The notes beneath the pieces were generated by a model. That model searched no databases and was not told where the DNA came from. It saw nothing but the letters and a program-made list of their open reading frames with translations. Shown in pieces: positions 28,372-36,066 of a stretch of DNA of 64,000 bases. The DNA is from an uncultured Pelagibacteraceae bacterium. GTDB lineage: Bacteria; Pseudomonadota; Alphaproteobacteria; Pelagibacterales; Pelagibacteraceae. Location of the stretch: NCBI GenBank assembly GCA_902597675.1, contig CACJYR010000003.1, positions 1 through 64,000 on the forward strand. The letters run 5' to 3'. Each line of letters starts with the position of its first letter. Positions within the stretch are counted from its first letter, which is position 1. The position numbers and the translations under genes were made by a program.

Positions 28372-28527
28372 TAAATTATTAGAACTAGTTAAAAAAGGTT
28401 AGATATCACATAAAATGCACCAAATAAATGAATAAAAGTGTGATAATTATGCAACACAAGGTATAAAAAAATAAAAATTTTTTCTATTTTAAATCATGTC
28501 AATCCAAAATTTGTTAATTAATGGCAC

Positions 28528-28549
28528 TTATTATTAATTTTAATAATAA
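28528..28549 (+). repeat. A/T-only hairpin in the porin leader
   Basis: TTATTATTA (28528-28536) and TAATAATAA (28541-28549) are exact inverted arms with an ATTT loop, about 27 bases before the porin ATG. It is not followed by a U tract. A 5' stem can protect an abundant mRNA from decay, but as an all-A/T dyad in AT-rich DNA it may be chance. The 205-base gap 28372-28576 otherwise shows only AT-rich DNA with no convincing promoter. Confidence 0.4.
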
Positions 28550-28576
28550 AAACAATAAACAAACAAAGGAAACAAT

Positions 28577-29569
28577 ATGAACATTAAAAAAGTAGGGCTT
28601 ACAGCTCTTGCTGGTTCATTAGTTGCAACATCTGCAATTGCAGGCGAGTTATCACTAAGTGGTGGTGCTAAACTCAGTTATGTAACTAAAAGCGGAACTC
28701 TTGAAACGACTAATGTCGTTGCAAGTGGATACGCAATGGACCAAGAAATCAGTGCAAGTGGTTCAGCTGAACTAGACAATGGTTTTACAATATCGTTGTC
28801 ACATGGTTTAAGTGGTTCAGGTGCTGAAGGATCAGACTCTTCAGTTTTAACGTTAGACATGGGTGATATGGGTACGTTAGGATATGACGATACTGATGGT
28901 CACTATGGATTAGCTGGTTTAGAAGATAAAATACCAAATGCATATGAACAAGCTAACGATGGTCTAGGAACAACTGCTACAGCAGCTACTATGGCTAAAA
29001 TGGCTTCTGGTGCAGGCTTCGGTTATTCAACAACAGTAGGCGGTGCTTCAGTAAGCATTGGTTATTCTGATAACTTAGGTGCAACAGCAAACAGATCTGA
29101 TGGTGGTCAAGACACAGGTTCTACAAGTGTTGATTCATCATCTTCTGTTGCTGTAACTTACGCTGTAGAAGACATGGGTCTTACAGTGTTTGGTGGAGTA
29201 GGTACTGAAGGACAAGCTGATGGTAAAGAACTTGACCATTCAACTATCGGTGCAACTTATGCATTCGGTCCAGCTACAGTAGGTTACCAAATCAATGACG
29301 AGGATGACTCTGCTACAGGTGGTACTGACTACGAAACTGAGATTTACGGAATTTCATTTATGGTAAATGAAAACTTCTCAATTTCTTATGGTGAGCACAA
29401 TACTGAAAAATCAGGTACTTCTGTTGATCAAGAAGCTGAAAGTATTCAAGCATCTTATTCAATGGGTGGTATGACAGTTAACATTAAAGATAGTGAAATG
29501 ACTGGTGTAGCACACACTGCTACTAACACTCACGAGACTACAGAAGTAATATTAATTTTTGCGTTTTAA
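28577..29569 (+). CDS. outer-membrane porin
   Basis: This is a predicted 330-residue beta-barrel porin. It has a signal peptide (VGLTALAGSLVATSAIAG), Gly/Ser/Thr-rich alternating strands without long hydrophobic helices, and the C-terminal phenylalanine (ILIFAF) recognised by the BAM machinery. The RBS AAAGGAAAC before the ATG is among the best in the window, and its codons and base composition are less AT-rich than its neighbours, as expected for a very abundant protein. A strong terminator follows. The solute it passes is unknown. Confidence 0.85.
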   Translation: MNIKKVGLTALAGSLVATSAIAGELSLSGGAKLSYVTKSGTLETTNVVASGYAMDQEISASGSAELDNGFTISLSHGLSGSGAEGSDSSVLTLDMGDMGTLGYDDTDGHYGLAGLEDKIPNAYEQANDGLGTTATAATMAKMASGAGFGYSTTVGGASVSIGYSDNLGATANRSDGGQDTGSTSVDSSSSVAVTYAVEDMGLTVFGGVGTEGQADGKELDHSTIGATYAFGPATVGYQINDEDDSATGGTDYETEIYGISFMVNENFSISYGEHNTEKSGTSVDQEAESIQASYSMGGMTVNIKDSEMTGVAHTATNTHETTEVILIFAF

Positions 29570-29588
29570 TTAATTATTTAGTCTAATT

Positions 29589-29622
29589 AAAAAGGCCCCT
29601 TTTTTAAGGGGCCTTTTTTTTT
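29589..29622 (+). terminator. intrinsic terminator of the porin gene
   Basis: AAAAAGGCCCCTT (29589-29601), loop TTTT, AAGGGGCCTTTTT (29606-29618) and a T run to 29622. It starts 20 bases after the porin stop. The flanking A run means it could also work on the minus strand, but the convergent gene's stop codon (29604-29606) lies inside the hairpin loop, so on that strand it would act within the coding end. Confidence 0.93.
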
Positions 29623-31175
29623 ACTTCCTTTAAAAAAGGAAAATAATTTAAATATTTGTCACTTATGTTAAGAGAGCTCTTGTAGATCTTACTTCTTACT
29701 TGATAAACACTGATTGTTTTAGAGGGTATGTTGTTTTTAGTATAATTTACACAATTATCCTCAAATTTTAAATTACAAAATTCTAAAATATTTTTAGTTT
29801 CACTGATTTGTTCTGTCACTAATTTTTCATAATGACTTTCATAGATAAAATCTCCCAATTTTTTTTTCCAAAAAAACATTAGATCGCTATAAAGATTAAC
29901 ATATTCTGTTATATAATCTTGATTGTAAGCCCAAGCAACGCCTGGGCTATCAAACACATTTCTGTATATTGAAAAAGCACTATCAACGGGATTTCTGTTA
30001 CTATGAATTATTTTAGCATGAGGAAATAGTATTTTAATAAAACCAATCCATTTAAAATTAAAAGGCATTTTATCTACTATAATTTTATCTTGATCGTACA
30101 TTTCATATTTTGACAAAATTTCATTCGATAATTTGATACATGTGTCTTTATTAACAAGCTCATTAGAAAAAAAATTTGCAAGTGAGTTTTTATTTTTAAA
30201 TTTTTTAATAAAAAAATCGCTCATAACATGGCTTTCTTCAGCTCCAAAAGTCCTAGAATGTGAGCTTATAATTTGATGAAGTAAGGTTGTACCTGATCTT
30301 GGTAACCCAACTATAAATATGAGATTTTCTCCTTTATTATTTTTTTGATTTTGAAAGTCAAAATTCTCATATTGTTTTTTAATTTGTACAAATTGATCTT
30401 TTTCTAATTTAAAATTATAATTTTCAAAGGTTTTAAATTTAGTATCATTAGCTTTTAAAGTGTGATGTACAAATTTTTCAATATTTTTTTGATCATAAAA
30501 AGATTTTGCTAAAGCAAAGTGTAAATTGGATAAATCTTCATGATTTAAACTTGGAATATTTATTTTGCTTAACATCAATTTTTGATGAGGATCCTCTAAC
30601 CCGTACTTATGAATTTTACTATATAATTGATAAGATTTAGTATTTTCTGGAAATTTTTTATTTAATTCTAAAATTATTTTTTTTGCTTCATTGAATTTTC
30701 CTTGCGCAGAAAGATTTAGGGTATAATAGGTTAAGGCCTCTTCAGAATTATTATTTAAATGATAAGCTTTTAAATAGTGATCTGCTGCTTTTTCAGTATG
30801 GTTTAGATTGTTTTCGAGATGACCTAAATTAATGTACGATGGTAAATGTCTTGGATTAATATTTATTGCTTTATTAAAATAATCTCTTGCTTTTGAAATA
30901 TTATCAAGATTCTTATAGGCGATTCCAATGTTACATAAAGTCGAAGGTTCGGAGGGCAATTTTTGATTGGATAACAGAAATATCTCCAAAGCGTTTTCAA
31001 TTTCATTCAACTGAATATATGATAAGCCAATAAAATTATAAATTATAGTTTGATTTGGATTTTTTTTTAAAAGAGTTTTAGATTTTTGAATGACGAGTTT
31101 GTATTCTCCTTTTTTAAAAAGAACTTTAATTTTATCCAGTTCTTTTCTAAGATAAATTATATTGCTGTAATTCAT
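29604..31175 (-). CDS. TPR-repeat sulfotransferase
   Basis: This is a fusion of N-terminal tetratricopeptide repeats (about residues 10-250; e.g. NFIGLSYIQLNEIENALEIF and YFNKAININPRHLPSYINLG) with a C-terminal PAPS-dependent sulfotransferase domain. The PAPS 5'-phosphosulfate loop VGLPRSGTTLLHQII is at ~276-290 and the 3'-phosphate motif SNRNPVDSAFSIYR at ~390-403. Such proteins may sulfate a glycan or a protein held by the TPR part; the acceptor is unknown. Its last codons lie inside the porin terminator. Confidence 0.9.
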   Translation of the reverse strand: MNYSNIIYLRKELDKIKVLFKKGEYKLVIQKSKTLLKKNPNQTIIYNFIGLSYIQLNEIENALEIFLLSNQKLPSEPSTLCNIGIAYKNLDNISKARDYFNKAININPRHLPSYINLGHLENNLNHTEKAADHYLKAYHLNNNSEEALTYYTLNLSAQGKFNEAKKIILELNKKFPENTKSYQLYSKIHKYGLEDPHQKLMLSKINIPSLNHEDLSNLHFALAKSFYDQKNIEKFVHHTLKANDTKFKTFENYNFKLEKDQFVQIKKQYENFDFQNQKNNKGENLIFIVGLPRSGTTLLHQIISSHSRTFGAEESHVMSDFFIKKFKNKNSLANFFSNELVNKDTCIKLSNEILSKYEMYDQDKIIVDKMPFNFKWIGFIKILFPHAKIIHSNRNPVDSAFSIYRNVFDSPGVAWAYNQDYITEYVNLYSDLMFFWKKKLGDFIYESHYEKLVTEQISETKNILEFCNLKFEDNCVNYTKNNIPSKTISVYQVRSKIYKSSLNISDKYLNYFPFLKEVKKKAP

Positions 31176-31181
31176 AGTTGT

Positions 31182-31709
31182 TTAACAATTCTCTAACATT
31201 GAGATAGACCCAAAACTGCTAATACTTAATAAATTAATTTTTTTTATATTATCTTTATTAATTCCTCCTAAGCCTATCACATTTTTTTTTGTTAAACCCA
31301 TTAAGTTAAAAAATTTATAGATACCTAGAAATTTATTACTTTTATTATTTTTAAAAATTGATGATATAAAAATTGACGTAACATTTTGTTTTTCCTTAAT
31401 TCTTATTTCAGCTAAATTATGCGCAGACCCAATCAATTTGAAGTTTTTCTTCAGATTGTATGAATTATGCATAAATGACTTGTTAAAAGCTGGTATGTAA
31501 GCGCCATCTAAATTTAGTTTTATAGCTAATTTAATATTATTCGATAAATAAAATTTTAGAGATTTTTTTTTACAATAGTTTTTTATCTTTATAATAAGAT
31601 CTTCATTAATTTTTTTTGAACTATAGTTTCTAAAAATAATAGCAGTTTGCCCATCCTGCTTATCAATATTGTTTGTATTAAATTTACTTATAAAGTAATA
31701 TTTTTTCAT
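31182..31709 (-). CDS. ThiE/TenI-like TIM-barrel protein
   Basis: This 175-residue protein (start at ATG 31709; the track start adds five residues and would overlap yggS) resembles thiamine-phosphate synthase/TenI: DGAYIPAF in the place of DGVHLG, LIGSAHNLAEI for the next strand-helix, ISSIFKNNKSNK and the terminal phosphate loop IGLGGINKDNI. The usual N-terminal QlRxK substrate motif is replaced by IIFRNYSSK, so true ThiE activity is doubtful. It is only nine bases from the divergent PLPBP gene. Confidence 0.7.
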   Translation of the reverse strand: MKKYYFISKFNTNNIDKQDGQTAIIFRNYSSKKINEDLIIKIKNYCKKKSLKFYLSNNIKLAIKLNLDGAYIPAFNKSFMHNSYNLKKNFKLIGSAHNLAEIRIKEKQNVTSIFISSIFKNNKSNKFLGIYKFFNLMGLTKKNVIGLGGINKDNIKKINLLSISSFGSISMLENC

Positions 31710-31718
31710 TAAGTTAAC

Positions 31719-32378
31719 ATGCATAATACTATAAAAAATTTATTAGATATTAAGAATAATATTAAATCTTATCTAGAAAAATTAAATATAAATAGTAATC
31801 CCAAAATATTAGCAGTATCCAAAACTTTTGAGATTAATAAAATTTTACCCTTGATAGAATATGGTCATTTGCATTACGGGGAAAATAAGGTTCAAGAAGC
31901 ATTAGAGAAATGGTCTGACATTAAATTAAAAAAAAAAGATTTGAAATTGCATCTTATAGGTAAATTACAAACCAATAAGGTAAAACATGCGGTAAAAATA
32001 TTTGATTATATTCACTCGGTTGATAGCAAAAAGCTCGCAAAAAAGATAGCAGATGAGGAGACAAAACAGGGTAAAAAAATAAAGATATTTATACAGGTAA
32101 ATATTGGCGATGAAGAACAAAAATCTGGAGTAAATAAATCATCTGTATATGAATTATATTCATATTGTAAAACGATCAACTTAAATGTGATTGGACTAAT
32201 GTGTATTCCACCATTGACAAAATCATCGGATATTTATTTCAAAGAAATGAATATTTTAAATAAAAATTTAAATCTTAATGAATTAAGCATGGGGATGTCC
32301 TCAGATTATTTAGATGCTATAAAAAATTCTGCCACATATGTGAGAATAGGATCTAATATTTTTGGACAAAGAAGTTAG
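31719..32378 (+). CDS. PLP homeostasis protein (YggS/PLPBP family)
   Basis: This is a single-domain PLP-binding TIM-barrel protein that buffers pyridoxal phosphate and affects amino-acid balance. PLP Lys is in LAVSKTFE near residue 35; HYGENKVQEALEKW, HLIGKLQTNKVK, IQVNIGDEEQKSGV and SMGMSSDYLDAI are typical. 219 residues. It overlaps the convergent L,D-transpeptidase gene by 4 bases. Confidence 0.95.
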   Translation: MHNTIKNLLDIKNNIKSYLEKLNINSNPKILAVSKTFEINKILPLIEYGHLHYGENKVQEALEKWSDIKLKKKDLKLHLIGKLQTNKVKHAVKIFDYIHSVDSKKLAKKIADEETKQGKKIKIFIQVNIGDEEQKSGVNKSSVYELYSYCKTINLNVIGLMCIPPLTKSSDIYFKEMNILNKNLNLNELSMGMSSDYLDAIKNSATYVRIGSNIFGQRS

Positions 32379-32869
32379 TTTATCTGAATTTTTGTTTTTT
32401 TATTTATCAATTTTAACATTATTAAAAAATCTTTTTTTTTTAGGGCTATACATCCTGCTGTTGGTTTATAATCATTTGTTAAGTGTATAAAGATACAGCT
32501 TCCCTTAAATTTTATTGGCCTTAAATAATTATACTTTATTGGTATCATCAAGTCATACTTATGATCTCGCCGGTAAAGTTTTTCACATTTAATTTTTTTT
32601 CCTAAGAAAATTAATTTATTATAATATTTTTTGTCCAATGGATCATCACACCAACCCATTTTTTTTTCAATTTTGATACACCTTAACTTAGTTAGAGGTT
32701 TTTGAATTCTATCAGATCTGTAATACAATTTTTCAATAGAAAAACGACCAATTGGTGTTTTTTTATCACCTTCTTTTTTGTTTTTAGTTAAACCATTTTT
32801 ACCAATACAGCACTTAAGATAAAAATCATCAATTTTAAGTGAATGTTTATTTTTAATATAAATTATCAT
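32375..32869 (-). CDS. L,D-transpeptidase (YkuD) domain protein
   Basis: YkuD-fold enzymes cross-link peptidoglycan or attach lipoproteins via a catalytic Cys. The motif IFIHLTNDYKPTAGCIAL carries the conserved His and the TAGC nucleophile (usually S/T-x-G-C). GDKKTPIGRFSI matches the fold's N-terminal sheet. The 164-residue protein has no evident signal peptide, as in the short alphaproteobacterial members. It is divergent from the winged-helix regulator by 13 bases. Confidence 0.88.
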   Translation of the reverse strand: MIIYIKNKHSLKIDDFYLKCCIGKNGLTKNKKEGDKKTPIGRFSIEKLYYRSDRIQKPLTKLRCIKIEKKMGWCDDPLDKKYYNKLIFLGKKIKCEKLYRRDHKYDLMIPIKYNYLRPIKFKGSCIFIHLTNDYKPTAGCIALKKKDFLIMLKLINKKTKIQIN

Positions 32870-32882
32870 ATTATCTTTTTAT

Positions 32883-33449
32883 ATGAATACTCATAATCTT
32901 GTCATCTACGAACTCGATGAATTATATAAGATTTTTGAAGAAATTAAAAAAGATATAAATTTTAATTTTGAGAAAATTAATAAACAAGAATTGTTAAATT
33001 TAAAATCTAACTCAAATTGTTTAGTACTCACAAAAAAAAAAATACCAGAATTAAATAATCAAATAATTTTTGATAAATTTCCTATTCCAATATCTAAAAT
33101 ATTAGAAAAAATTAACATTGAATTTATAAAAAAAAATTTTCAAGAACAATCTGAGATTTTAATAGGTAACTATATTTTCAATATAAATTCACGCGAAATG
33201 TCTTCAAATGCAAATAAACTTAAACTTACTGAAAAAGAAATAAACTCAATAATATACCTATTAAAAGCAAATAAACCTGTAAAAATTCGAGAATTACAAT
33301 CAAATGTTTGGGGATATCAATCTCAACTGGAAACCCATACTGTTGAAACACATATTTATAGATTGAGAAAAAAAATTTCAAAAGTTTTTAAAGATGAGAA
33401 TTTTATTTTAAGCAAGGACGATGGTTACGAAATTAATAAAAAAGAATAA
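32883..33449 (+). CDS. OmpR-type winged-helix regulator with degenerate receiver
   Basis: The C-terminal ~95 residues form an OmpR/PhoB-type DNA-binding domain (LTEKEINSIIYLLKAN, then ETHTVETHIYRLRKKI and DGYEIN). The N-terminal ~90 residues are receiver-sized, but I cannot find the acidic pocket, phospho-acceptor Asp and Lys of a working receiver, so it may act without phosphorylation. It is divergent from the L,D-transpeptidase and could regulate it. Its 3' end overlaps the ArfA-like ORF by 29 bases. Confidence 0.82.
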   Translation: MNTHNLVIYELDELYKIFEEIKKDINFNFEKINKQELLNLKSNSNCLVLTKKKIPELNNQIIFDKFPIPISKILEKINIEFIKKNFQEQSEILIGNYIFNINSREMSSNANKLKLTEKEINSIIYLLKANKPVKIRELQSNVWGYQSQLETHTVETHIYRLRKKISKVFKDENFILSKDDGYEINKKE

Positions 33450-33546
33450 ATTTGCAAGAGAGCTTTTTTCCAAAAAATATAAGCCTCGGGTAATAAAGCC
33501 GAAAAAGGGCAAAGGCAGTTTTAAGAGAAAAAGAGTTAAAGTCTAG
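33421..33546 (+). CDS. ArfA-like alternative ribosome-rescue factor (not in ORF track)
   Basis: This 41-residue ORF (ATG 33421 to TAG) was too short for the track. Its C-terminal RVIKPKKGKGSFKRK matches E. coli ArfA RVEKNKKGKGSYMRK at 11 of 15 positions, the part that enters the empty mRNA channel of stalled ribosomes; ArfA then recruits RF2. The preceding FARELFSKKYKP parallels ArfA's ALLHDPLFRQ segment. An in-frame TAA four codons upstream fixes the start, and AAGGA lies two bases before it. It ends soon after the KGKGS motif, like the processed active form of E. coli ArfA. It overlaps the regulator gene and the convergent PfkB gene. Confidence 0.72.
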   Translation: MVTKLIKKNKFARELFSKKYKPRVIKPKKGKGSFKRKRVKV

Positions 33547-34465
33547 CGCCGATTTGTTGAATTACTTTTGATGATAATTTAACTCCTTCCTCTAAGCATT
33601 TTTCACTAGATAGATTATTAACAAAACCATGTAAATAACCAGCTGCAAAAAGATCTCCTGCACCAGTTAAATCCTTAATTTTGAGATTTTTTTTAGCCTT
33701 GGTCTCAATTATTTTATCTCCAATTATTGAGATTGCACCTTTTTCTCCACGAGTAATTATAATATTTTTTTTAACTTCTTTGGCAAAAGAGATTACTTCA
33801 TTAAAATTCTTTGCACTAATTAGTGACATAATTTCATTCTCATTTGCAAAAGTAAGATCTAATTTTTCTTTAACTAATATTAAAAAATTTTTTTTATGTC
33901 TTTCTACACAAAACAAATCTGATAGTGACATTGCAGTTTTGTTAGAATACTTAATCGCTTTCTCAAATGCTTTTTTGGGTTCACCCTCATCCCATAAATA
34001 GCCTTCTAGAAAAATCAAATCACTTTTTTTAATTAGTTCTTCATTTACATCAATTTCACCAATTTTTCCTGCTACACCTAAAAAAGTACACATTGTCCTT
34101 TCAGAGTCTGGTGTTACTAAAATAAGACAAGACCCCGTAGGAAGGCTCTCTTTTTTTTTTGAATAGAAATACTTAACATTCTCTTTTTTTAACCCTTCCT
34201 CATATTTGGCCCCAAAATCATCATCAGATATTTTTCCTATAAATCCAACTTCATTTTTAAGTTGAGATAAGCCAACGATTGAATTAGCAACTGAACCTCC
34301 AGAAACAGTTTTTTCAATTTTAAGATTCGTTAAAATATCTTTAAATTCATTTTCATCAAAGATTAACTTCATTGTTCCTTTTGTAAGATTATTTTTCGTA
34401 ATAAAACTCTCTTCTACTTTACAAATGACATCGATAATCGCATTTCCGATACCAAGAATTTTCAT
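33536..34465 (-). CDS. PfkB-family sugar/nucleoside kinase
   Basis: A ribokinase-fold kinase of 309 residues. GNAIIDVICKVEE at the N-terminus, GGSVANSIVGLSQL (~56-69) and the catalytic anion-hole motif DLTGAGDLFAAGYLHG near the C-terminus are clear. The overall pattern is closest to the adenosine kinase-like group, but substrate cannot be settled by eye. It follows nth by one base and overlaps the ArfA-like ORF at its 3' end. Confidence 0.9.
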   Translation of the reverse strand: MKILGIGNAIIDVICKVEESFITKNNLTKGTMKLIFDENEFKDILTNLKIEKTVSGGSVANSIVGLSQLKNEVGFIGKISDDDFGAKYEEGLKKENVKYFYSKKKESLPTGSCLILVTPDSERTMCTFLGVAGKIGEIDVNEELIKKSDLIFLEGYLWDEGEPKKAFEKAIKYSNKTAMSLSDLFCVERHKKNFLILVKEKLDLTFANENEIMSLISAKNFNEVISFAKEVKKNIIITRGEKGAISIIGDKIIETKAKKNLKIKDLTGAGDLFAAGYLHGFVNNLSSEKCLEEGVKLSSKVIQQIGARL

Positions 34466-34466
34466 A

Positions 34467-35120
34467 TCAAGCTTTTTTAGTTTTAATAGGTTTCTTTCTA
34501 TTAGGATAACAAGTGGTACAAATTTTACAAGTCACACCATAACACTCTCTTGCCTTACAATATTCTCTTCCATAATATATGATTTGAAGGTGAAGTTTGT
34601 TCCAATTTTTTTTAGGAAAAAGTCTTTTTAAATCTTTTTCAGTTTGAACAACATTTTTTCCATTTGTTAAACCCCATCTTTGAGCCAATCTATGTATATG
34701 GGTATCAATTGGAAATGCGGGATATCCGAAGCCTTGAGACATTACAACTCCAGCAGTCTTATGACCAACACCAGGAAGTTTTTCTAATTCCTCAAAAGTT
34801 TTTGGCACTTTGCCATTATATTTTTCGATTAGTATTTTTGATAGATTGAAAATGCTTTTTGCTTTGATTCTGAAAATACCAATTTTTTTAATTAATCTTT
34901 CAATTTTTTTTCTTCCTAATTTAACAAAATGTCTAGGTTTATAAAATTTTGGATAAATATTTTTAGTTACATTATTTACATTTACGTCTGTACATTGTGC
35001 TGAAAGAAGAACAGAAATTAAAAGTGTAAATACATTTCTACTTTTAAGAGGAACATAAATTTTCGGATATGTTTTGTTTAAAATTTTTAAAACTGTCTTT
35101 GCTCTTTGAATTTCATTCAT
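34467..35120 (-). CDS. nth: endonuclease III
   Basis: Nth is a base-excision glycosylase/AP lyase for oxidised pyrimidines. The helix-hairpin-helix LPGVGHKTAGVV carries the catalytic Lys and IDTHIHRLAQRW the catalytic Asp. The C-terminal cysteine cluster is unusual: YCKARECYGVTCKICTTC has five Cys spaced 5, 5, 3 and 3 residues, whereas the usual [4Fe-4S] pattern is C-x6-C-x2-C-x5-C. It overlaps dapB by one base. 217 residues. Confidence 0.94.
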   Translation of the reverse strand: MNEIQRAKTVLKILNKTYPKIYVPLKSRNVFTLLISVLLSAQCTDVNVNNVTKNIYPKFYKPRHFVKLGRKKIERLIKKIGIFRIKAKSIFNLSKILIEKYNGKVPKTFEELEKLPGVGHKTAGVVMSQGFGYPAFPIDTHIHRLAQRWGLTNGKNVVQTEKDLKRLFPKKNWNKLHLQIIYYGREYCKARECYGVTCKICTTCYPNRKKPIKTKKA

Positions 35121-35896
35121 TACTTGAAATTCATCAAATTTCTCATTGAATAAAGACCTGGTTTTTTATTTATAAGCCATTTCGCTGCTGTTAAGGCTCC
35201 CTCAGAATAAAGAGCTCTATCAAAGGCTTCATGATTTAAAGTGATTATTTCTTTACCACTTGAAAATTTGACTTCGTGTTCACCAATAATCTCACCTTTT
35301 CTCACAGAATTAAAATTTATCTTTTTGCTATATGGAAAAGTTTTTTTATTTAAATATTTTTTTCCTAATAAACCATAAAAATTTTTATTTTTTCCTACGG
35401 CTATTCCTTTACCCAACATTAATGCAGTTCCTGATGGATAATCTTTTTTATGCTTGTGATGGATTTCAAAAATTTTACTTAAAAAATTTTTCCCTAATGA
35501 ACTTGAAGCAATTTCAGTTAAATACATCAAAAGATTTATACCTAAGCTCATATTTCCTGCTTTTAAAATAGGTATTTTTTTTGAAAAATTTTTTATTAAA
35601 TTTTCCTCTTTTTTGGTAAAACCAGTTGTGCCGATTACAACTCTTTTTTTTAATTTTGTAGCAATTTTTAAAACCTGAAAAGTACATTTTGGTATTGTAA
35701 AATCAATAATTAGATCGACATTTTTAAATAATTTTTCATTATTTAGTTCAACTTTAACTCCATTAATTTTTTTATTAATTTTTCTATTTTCTGTAAGAGC
35801 AGTAAGTTTAAAATTTTTATCTTTTTTTACAGATTTAATTATTTGTTGCCCCATACGACCCATGCAACCGGTCACTAATAATCTAATTTTTTTCAT
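35120..35896 (-). CDS. dapB: 4-hydroxy-tetrahydrodipicolinate reductase DapB
   Basis: DapB reduces HTPA in lysine and diaminopimelate synthesis, feeding peptidoglycan. The NAD(P) loop TGCMGRMGQQI, GTTGFTKKEE, and the substrate motif EIHHKHKKDYPSGTA are intact. 258 residues. Its ATG overlaps the stop of the small membrane ORF by 4 bases (ATGA), and nth starts one base into its end. Confidence 0.96.
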   Translation of the reverse strand: MKKIRLLVTGCMGRMGQQIIKSVKKDKNFKLTALTENRKINKKINGVKVELNNEKLFKNVDLIIDFTIPKCTFQVLKIATKLKKRVVIGTTGFTKKEENLIKNFSKKIPILKAGNMSLGINLLMYLTEIASSSLGKNFLSKIFEIHHKHKKDYPSGTALMLGKGIAVGKNKNFYGLLGKKYLNKKTFPYSKKINFNSVRKGEIIGEHEVKFSSGKEIITLNHEAFDRALYSEGALTAAKWLINKKPGLYSMRNLMNFK

Positions 35897-36063
35897 TTAA
35901 AGATAAAGATAGAAAGTATCACAATGATAGCAACAATTATAGACCAAATAAATAAATTTTTGATAAATCTTTTTGATTTTGAGTTAGATCTTAAAAATTC
36001 AGGTAGCACTAGAATTAAAACTGCTATCAAAAAAATAGCTGGAACGATCTCTTCTAATCCCAT
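35893..36063 (-). CDS. 56-residue two-helix membrane protein (not in ORF track)
   Basis: This short ORF fills the gap between dnaJ and dapB: ATG 36063, stop TGA overlapping the dapB ATG, 3 bases after the dnaJ stop codon. It encodes two hydrophobic helices (about 6-22, VPAIFLIAVLILVLP; and 37-55, LFIWSIIVAIIVILSIFIF) joined by a basic loop (RSNSKSKR). AGGA lies just before the ATG. I do not recognise the family. The tight coupling to dapB argues that it is a real gene. Confidence 0.65.
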   Translation of the reverse strand: MGLEEIVPAIFLIAVLILVLPEFLRSNSKSKRFIKNLFIWSIIVAIIVILSIFIFK

Positions 36064-36066
36064 TTC

